Below, in pieces: positions 58,831 through 64,000 of a stretch of 64,000 bases of DNA. Both the position numbers and the translations under genes were made by a program. The stretch's first letter is position 1. Every line of letters starts with the position of its first letter. Source of the stretch: Oxyruncus cristatus (lineage: Eukaryota; Chordata; Aves; Passeriformes; Cotingidae); the NCBI GenBank assembly GCA_013399855.1, contig VXAY01002371.1, forward strand, positions 187,953 to 251,952. The letters are read 5' to 3'. The notes beneath the pieces were generated by a model. It worked only from the letters and a program-made list of their open reading frames with translations, ran no database searches and was not told the DNA's origin.

Positions 58831-61117
58831 TGGTATGGAGCCTGTATCTGAGGGTCTGGTCATACATGACTCACTGGGGTTGGGGCATAGGCTCCATATA
58901 AGCCTGTGTGAGGCTGAGATTCCAAACACCTCGGTGAGTTTCTCAGCGGCTGGAGCAGCTCCTGGGGATCATGAGCAAGCCCTGTCCAACAACCTTGGCC
59001 ATGAGTTACTGGGACCTCTACCAGGGAGCATCCCCCCCTGCTGCACAGGAGTTCAGCTCTGTGGAATATTTTGTCCTAGTTCCTGTGTTTTGAAGACAAG
59101 GAAGGGGGTACAGTGGCTGTGTGCAGAAGGTGCAAACATTGTCTGACACTGCATTGTGGGCAGTGAGTTGTGAAGAGAAAAGCCACACAGCTCAGAGGCA
59201 GAAGAGGTTTCGAACCACTGAGCCGTTTTTATTCCTGCCCCATGACAGCTAAACAAAGTCTGAGCTGCTCAAGCTACTGATCTTCATGTCTGACAGGCCA
59301 GGTGCCACTTCTGCTTTGCACTAACCCACACCACAGCTCTGCTTCCCAGCAGTCTGTCACAGAGCTCAGGCCACATGACCCTCCTCAGGAAGACTTGCCT
59401 TTGAAGGATCCTTGCCCTGCTGCATTTCACCAGGTAGGGATGCTGTACATCATTAGGCAAATGGTATTTCTTAGAAAGCAAGGCTTCATTCACTGATATG
59501 CTGCTGCAGGATTAAGGCATCTGGTTTTGTACTGCAATTCCTCTGGGTGTTTGTTTTGGTTTGGTTTTTTGGTGTTTGTTTTTTGTTTGTTTTTTTTAAT
59601 CACCCTATTAGGGGACTAGTGGTAGTAATGTAAACATACAATATATTACTGACCTCCTGACTTCATTGTTTACCTTCTTTCCTTCAGAATAAACTAAAAA
59701 TAGACTGAAAAGCCCTAAAAGGGAAGAAAACCCAAGTGTACTACTAAACCTAAAAATACAACTAATTCCCCATTATAAAAAAAGGTGGTGCCTGGGAGCC
59801 AGAGGTGCTGAAAAACTAAATGGGCCACAGCTTTTAGCATTGATTTGGTACAGTTTGCTCCCAGGTCGTCAGCAGATGATAATACCAAAGAATTAGTGCA
59901 GAGCTGGGGATGCAATCTAGCTTTGTTATTCCTAAACCATTCAGCTTAATCCCTTCTTAGAGAGAACACATGCATTGAATAAAATTTTACTCGTTTAAAG
60001 CTACACTGTAGACCCATCTATTGCGATTTTTGTTTTGTTTCATAAATTTATGGATTTAGCTACATACTGGTAGGAAGTTGCATACACATTTTTCTCAGCT
60101 AAGGAAAACCACAAATTGGCTACATTTACAGACAGAAGAAGGTGCTGCTAAGGCAAACATTCTATTTCCTGCTGAGAGGCTGTGAATCATAGCTCACAAA
60201 GCAATACACACGGAGTTTTTATTCTGTTGTAAAAATACTGGAGTGAATTTGTTGCCTGGAAGAAATGAAATGAAGTGAGATAGTGTGAAATGCCTTAATT
60301 TGTTGCTTGCTGACATAATGTGTTTTGGATAGCTTTCCATTATATTACCCTAAACAGCTGGACATTGGAGTTGATGAGATTTTTTTCAATTTTTCATAAT
60401 TATTATAGTGTTTTTATCTGAGGCGAATGGCATTTCTAGCACAGCAAAGGGTTATTTTGTTTTCCTTATTTCACTCTCATTTATCTTCACATCTCTCTCA
60501 CGGACTTTTTATTTCAGCACCTTTTGCTTTTCATGGGTCTTTAGTTCCATTAAACATCCAGCGCTAATTAGACTCTGTTGTCTAGACTGTACCAAACACT
60601 TCACTCAAAATCAAAGAGCATTTAATTAGTTAGTCTACAGGTTACACCCTATCTTGCAACATTAACACAAATGAACAGTTGAAATGCTTGTTACAGCCTA
60701 GCAAAAATGTAAAAAAATCTTCTTAATGGCAATCAAGATTTCCATTTCATTATTGATGAAGGCAGGCATGACAAGTCCCTGCTACTCAGATGACTGCTGG
60801 GCTGTTTGTGGTGGAGGAAAGGCAGGGGAGCAGTAATGCTTATTTCTAGCCTTTCCCAGAAACAGCTACACAGGCAAAGCCCTGTGTTTGTGTTGAACAC
60901 ATGTGGGGTGGAGCCAAAAGTGGGGGAAAGCCACCGGGTAGCCTTGGCTTAGCACAGCCTGCCCATGCCATGGGCACGATCAAAAGTTCAGAGAGCTTCA
61001 CTCCTGCACCTCTTTTGGATCTGAGGGAATTTTTTCTGGCATTCAAATGGGAAGAAAAAAGTTCAGAAACAATTGCTAATATAGTGCTATCTAGCTGTTT
61101 CTAGAGAATACGGCAAT
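58831..61117. other. Intergenic, GC-richer patch then AT-rich stretch
   Basis: The part at 58840-59420 is GC-richer, with a ccatataagcc TATA-like site near 58897 and chance open frames. A GTTT tract follows at 59545-59599. The stretch 60040-60640 has CpGs and motif clusters suggestive of a conserved enhancer (see findings). No gene was recognised. Confidence 0.5.
59545..59599 (+). repeat. GTTT low-complexity tract
   Basis: Units of ggtttggttttttggtgttt and tttgtttgttttt. Confidence 0.75.
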
Positions 61118-61730
61118 GGAATGCTAACCATATTCTGGGCTGCAGCAAGAGAAGTGTGACCAGCAGGCCAGGGGAGGTGTTTCTCCCCCTTTGCACTGCT
61201 TTGCTGAGAGCCCACCTGTAGTGCTGCATCCAGCTCTGGGACCCCCGAAATAAGAGGGACATGGACCAGGTTGAAGTGAGTCCAGAGGAGGGCCGTGAAG
61301 ATGATCAGAGGGCTGGAGCACCTCTCCTATGAGGAAAGGCTGAGACAGTTGGGGTTGTTTAGCTTGGAGAAGAGAGGGCTGTGGGGAGATCTTACAGCAG
61401 CCTTCCAGTACCTAGAGGGGGCCTACAGAAAAGCTGGAGAGGGACTTTTTACAAGGACATGTCATGATAGGACAAGGGAGAATGGCTTCAAACTGAGAGT
61501 AGGTTTAGATCAGATATTAGAAAGAAATTCTTTACTGCAAGGGTAAAGAATTTACTATTGCACTGCAGCAGATAGCCCAGCCAAGACGTGGATGCACAAT
61601 GCCTGGAAGTATTGGGGATCTGAGGACTTTAAGCAACCGAGTGGAAGGTGCCTTTGCCCATGGCAGTGGGGTTGGAACTAGATGATTTTTAAAGTTTCTT
61701 CAAATCCAAACCATTCTGTGACTATTATCA
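61118..61730 (+). mobile_element. CR1 LINE, 5'-truncated 3' end
   Basis: Clear match to the 3' end of chicken-repeat-1. Recognisable blocks are attctgggctgcagcaagag, ccagctctgggaccccc, gaccaggttgaagtgagtcc, the coded sequence [20 protein letters not shown], then [13 protein letters not shown]. The end follows ttggaactagatgattttta and ccattctgtgac, the usual CR1 terminus with a decayed octamer. The coding part has at least two frameshifts (before 61290 and near 61500), so it is a dead copy. It is truncated at the 5' end as nearly all CR1 copies are. It is the youngest-looking repeat in the window. Confidence 0.93.
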
Positions 61731-64000
61731 TCACTGCATGTGCCACCATGATGCTATGAAGGTTTTCTGTTTACCTGATATTTTACTCAGGTTTGGGGAG
61801 GGAGGGGGTGCATGCCAGGTTTGGGGTTCATTGACTACAGTGGCAGCTCACTGTTAATGCACCTGCCCATACATTCAACCATTTTCAGACATAAGAAGAC
61901 ATATTAAGCCCAGACAGATATATCAGAACAAAATAATTAAATATCTTAGGTCTTCTCCTTCTTTTCCAGCTTGCACAAGGCTACCATGTACTATCCAATA
62001 GATTTTTTCAAGATCACAGTAGTTGTAAAGTAAACTGGATGCCCATTGGCATCCAGTAATCTTTGTATTGGCAAAGTTTACTAAAACTTCAAATCCCCAG
62101 AGCAAGTGATTTTGTGAAAATCTTATATTTCTTTCTAAACAACAACAACAACAACAAAACCCACAAAACAAAAAAACCCCAAACAAACAAACAAAAAAAC
62201 CCAACCAAAAAAAAAAAAAACCAACAAAAACAAGGAATGAAAAGGACCTCTACACTCTCAGCAAACAAATAGCTCTCATGAAAATGAAATTAATGTCATC
62301 AAACATGAGACACAGTTCATGATTTCTGAATATTCTGGATTGAAGGCACAGTGGTTGCTACAGAAGCAAAGAACAGTGGGCAGTTCTCTTAAGGAGTTAA
62401 GTCTCTGAAGCAACTATCCTTAACTCCTCAAAAACATGAATAATAATTATTTTTGATCTCTAGTAAAGCTGTATGTAGTGGTGTGAATGCTACATTGAAA
62501 AAATGGAGATAGCTAAACAGAGCCAAAAACTTGATCTGAAAGTGCTTTAAATCTGTATGAATTCCGGAATGCTTGGAGAAAAAGATCTGCTCAAGTGAGT
62601 GAACAATTTTTCTCAAAGCAGTTCAGATCAGTGACCAGCAGTAATGCTTTCCAAGCATGCTTTACCCCTCCTTCATTCTCTCCTCGATAACAATCATCTA
62701 ACACCATTTAAAAGGAAAATTATTTCAGGTTCAGAGTCTGCCTCTATTTTGCAAGAAATTTAAATGCCTGTTAAAGTCAAACTCCCCAAATGAGCTTGTT
62801 CTTGCAGATGGATCTACGTTAGTCATCTTTTCAAAGAAAACTTGTACTGAAATATGCAGAACTGCTCAAGATGTTCTTGAGATAATTTGCTGACGACATT
62901 GGGCTAGGCAGTGCAGTCTGTAAGAGCAAGTTCTGCAACCAAAAGGGAGAATAAAATTAATTAAACTGCTCAGTTCCCCCTTTAAAAACTGGAAAAATGT
63001 TTTTGATAAAGAAAATAAAATAATTTGAAGCAAAACAGAATTGAATTTACAATGCTTAACTCGCCTCAGTGATCTTCAGAACGCTACACTTCAGTCACTT
63101 GCTTTGGTTCAGTAGTATTGCTTTTAACAGAGGCAGATGTATTTGCGGTGTCCCTGTTGTAAAGTATAAAAACGATATTGCCATTACCAGTTTCTAAATA
63201 TTATTACAATTTCTACAGTGCTCTGCTGTCAAAAATTATTGCTGCAAGTCCTCTCTCTTTCTTGTTTATTCTAGGAATAAAAATCTGAGGAAATAAGGAA
63301 GCTTTTCCATTCTCCCTCATGAAATTAAAATCCCCCAAATCAGGTTGAACTATGCACTGCCAAAACAATAGTAAATATTCCTGTTCAGTCTGTTCCTTTT
63401 TGTTGTTGTTTTACAATAAGATCTTACTATAGCAACCTTTTAATACAATTACAGTAAATGAAGATAGGCAGGTACCACATATACTGCTGCGGTTTCTGCA
63501 TGAATATTTACAATGGATGTGCAATTCCATAGTTTGAGGTGTCTGCCACTCCTTGAGGGGAAGGTAAGTAAATAAAGCAACACGTCCTTCTTTACATTTG
63601 TTTTAGCATATGAAACTGCACGTCTGACAAGCAGTTGTGACAGGTAAATGGAGTAATATGTATTTAACAACAATCAGAATTAGCACATTAGAAACCACAT
63701 ATTTGAAAACTGCTGCAATGTTTTAGGGGTGTTACCTCTCAGGGGAATCGCAGAGACTGTTGGACCTAAAGCCATATTAGACAATATTAAAAGAGCAGCA
63801 TTAAATATTTTCAGCTTGCAGTGGAAAAAGACACAGTTTTCTATTTGTGCTTCAGGCAGTGTTCCATCTTTACTTTTCAGAGCTCTGAAACACCCTAACA
63901 TCCTTGGTCTGGCATCTATAAACACTGTTCATTGCTATACATCAGTTAGGAGTAAGCAAGTGTTGAGATTTAGTTTATTCTGGAAGCTCAGTGCAGTCTT
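61731..64000. other. Intergenic, no gene seen
   Basis: AT-rich DNA downstream of the CR1 copy, with the AAC/AAAC tract at 62139-62235. No exon of the expected neighbour SAMD5 was recognised. Confidence 0.6.
62139..62235 (+). repeat. AAC then AAAC low-complexity tract
   Basis: Six AAC units, followed by aaacccacaaaac, caaacaaacaaac and an A14 run, about 95 bp in total. It accounts for the Asn/Lys-rich frame on the plus strand. Confidence 0.8.

Noticed and set aside
58840..59420. Possible solo LTR or cryptic promoter (TATA-like site near 58897 in a GC-richer patch)
   Set aside because: No terminal inverted TG..CA ends, no target duplication and no matching second LTR could be seen by eye.
62063..62272. 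Asn/Lys/Pro-rich 69-codon frame
   Set aside because: It is a translation of the AAC/AAAC simple repeat at 62139-62235.
1..64000. CRISPR arrays, operons, tRNA or rRNA genes, phage or plasmid modules
   Set aside because: Nothing of the kind was seen; the window has vertebrate gene structure throughout.

Overview
This is vertebrate nuclear DNA, most likely from a bird. The evidence is long AT-rich introns with GT-AG junctions, few interspersed repeats, and recognisable CR1 LINE copies, the dominant retroposon of birds and other reptiles. There is no sign of bacterial, viral or organellar gene organisation. No annotation was available, so the species assignment is inference.

Positions 1 to about 40,300 hold the 3' part of one plus-strand gene, STXBP5 (tomosyn-1). 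Fourteen coding exons can be joined in frame from 77 to the stop codon at 34677-34679. They give 683 complete codons plus a split first codon, roughly the C-terminal 60% of a protein of about 1,150 residues. They encode the second WD40/Lgl-type beta-propeller, a long Ser/Pro-rich loop, a hypervariable linker built from four small cassette exons, the last propeller blades, and the C-terminal R-SNARE coiled coil with its zero-layer arginine. The N-terminal exons and the promoter lie upstream of the window. Tomosyn binds syntaxin-1 and SNAP-25 through this SNARE motif, taking the place of VAMP2, and so restrains vesicle fusion.

The four linker exons (66, 60, 48 and 51 nt) are all multiples of three and all in phase 1, so any of them can be skipped without a frameshift. 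One has a NAGNAG acceptor, two have weak donors and sit 94 nt apart, and one carries a PKA-type RKLS site. This is the most informative regulatory architecture in the window.

After the stop comes a probable long 3' UTR with good poly(A) signals near 38,065, 40,163 and 40,291, five Pumilio-type motifs and an 8-mer miR-17-family match.

From about 40,300 to 64,000 I find no convincing gene. In mammals the downstream neighbour is SAMD5, but none of it is recognisable here. This part is intergenic DNA with a decayed CR1 3' end (61,118-61,730), poly-T and AAAC/GTTT low-complexity tracts, some GC-richer patches that produce chance ORFs, and a few stretches that could be conserved regulatory elements. 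An older antisense CR1 copy lies in the 4.1-kb intron at 21,852-25,991. I found no previously undescribed multi-gene system. The least explained item is a CpG-containing island at about 17,454-17,693 that is open on both strands inside an intron.
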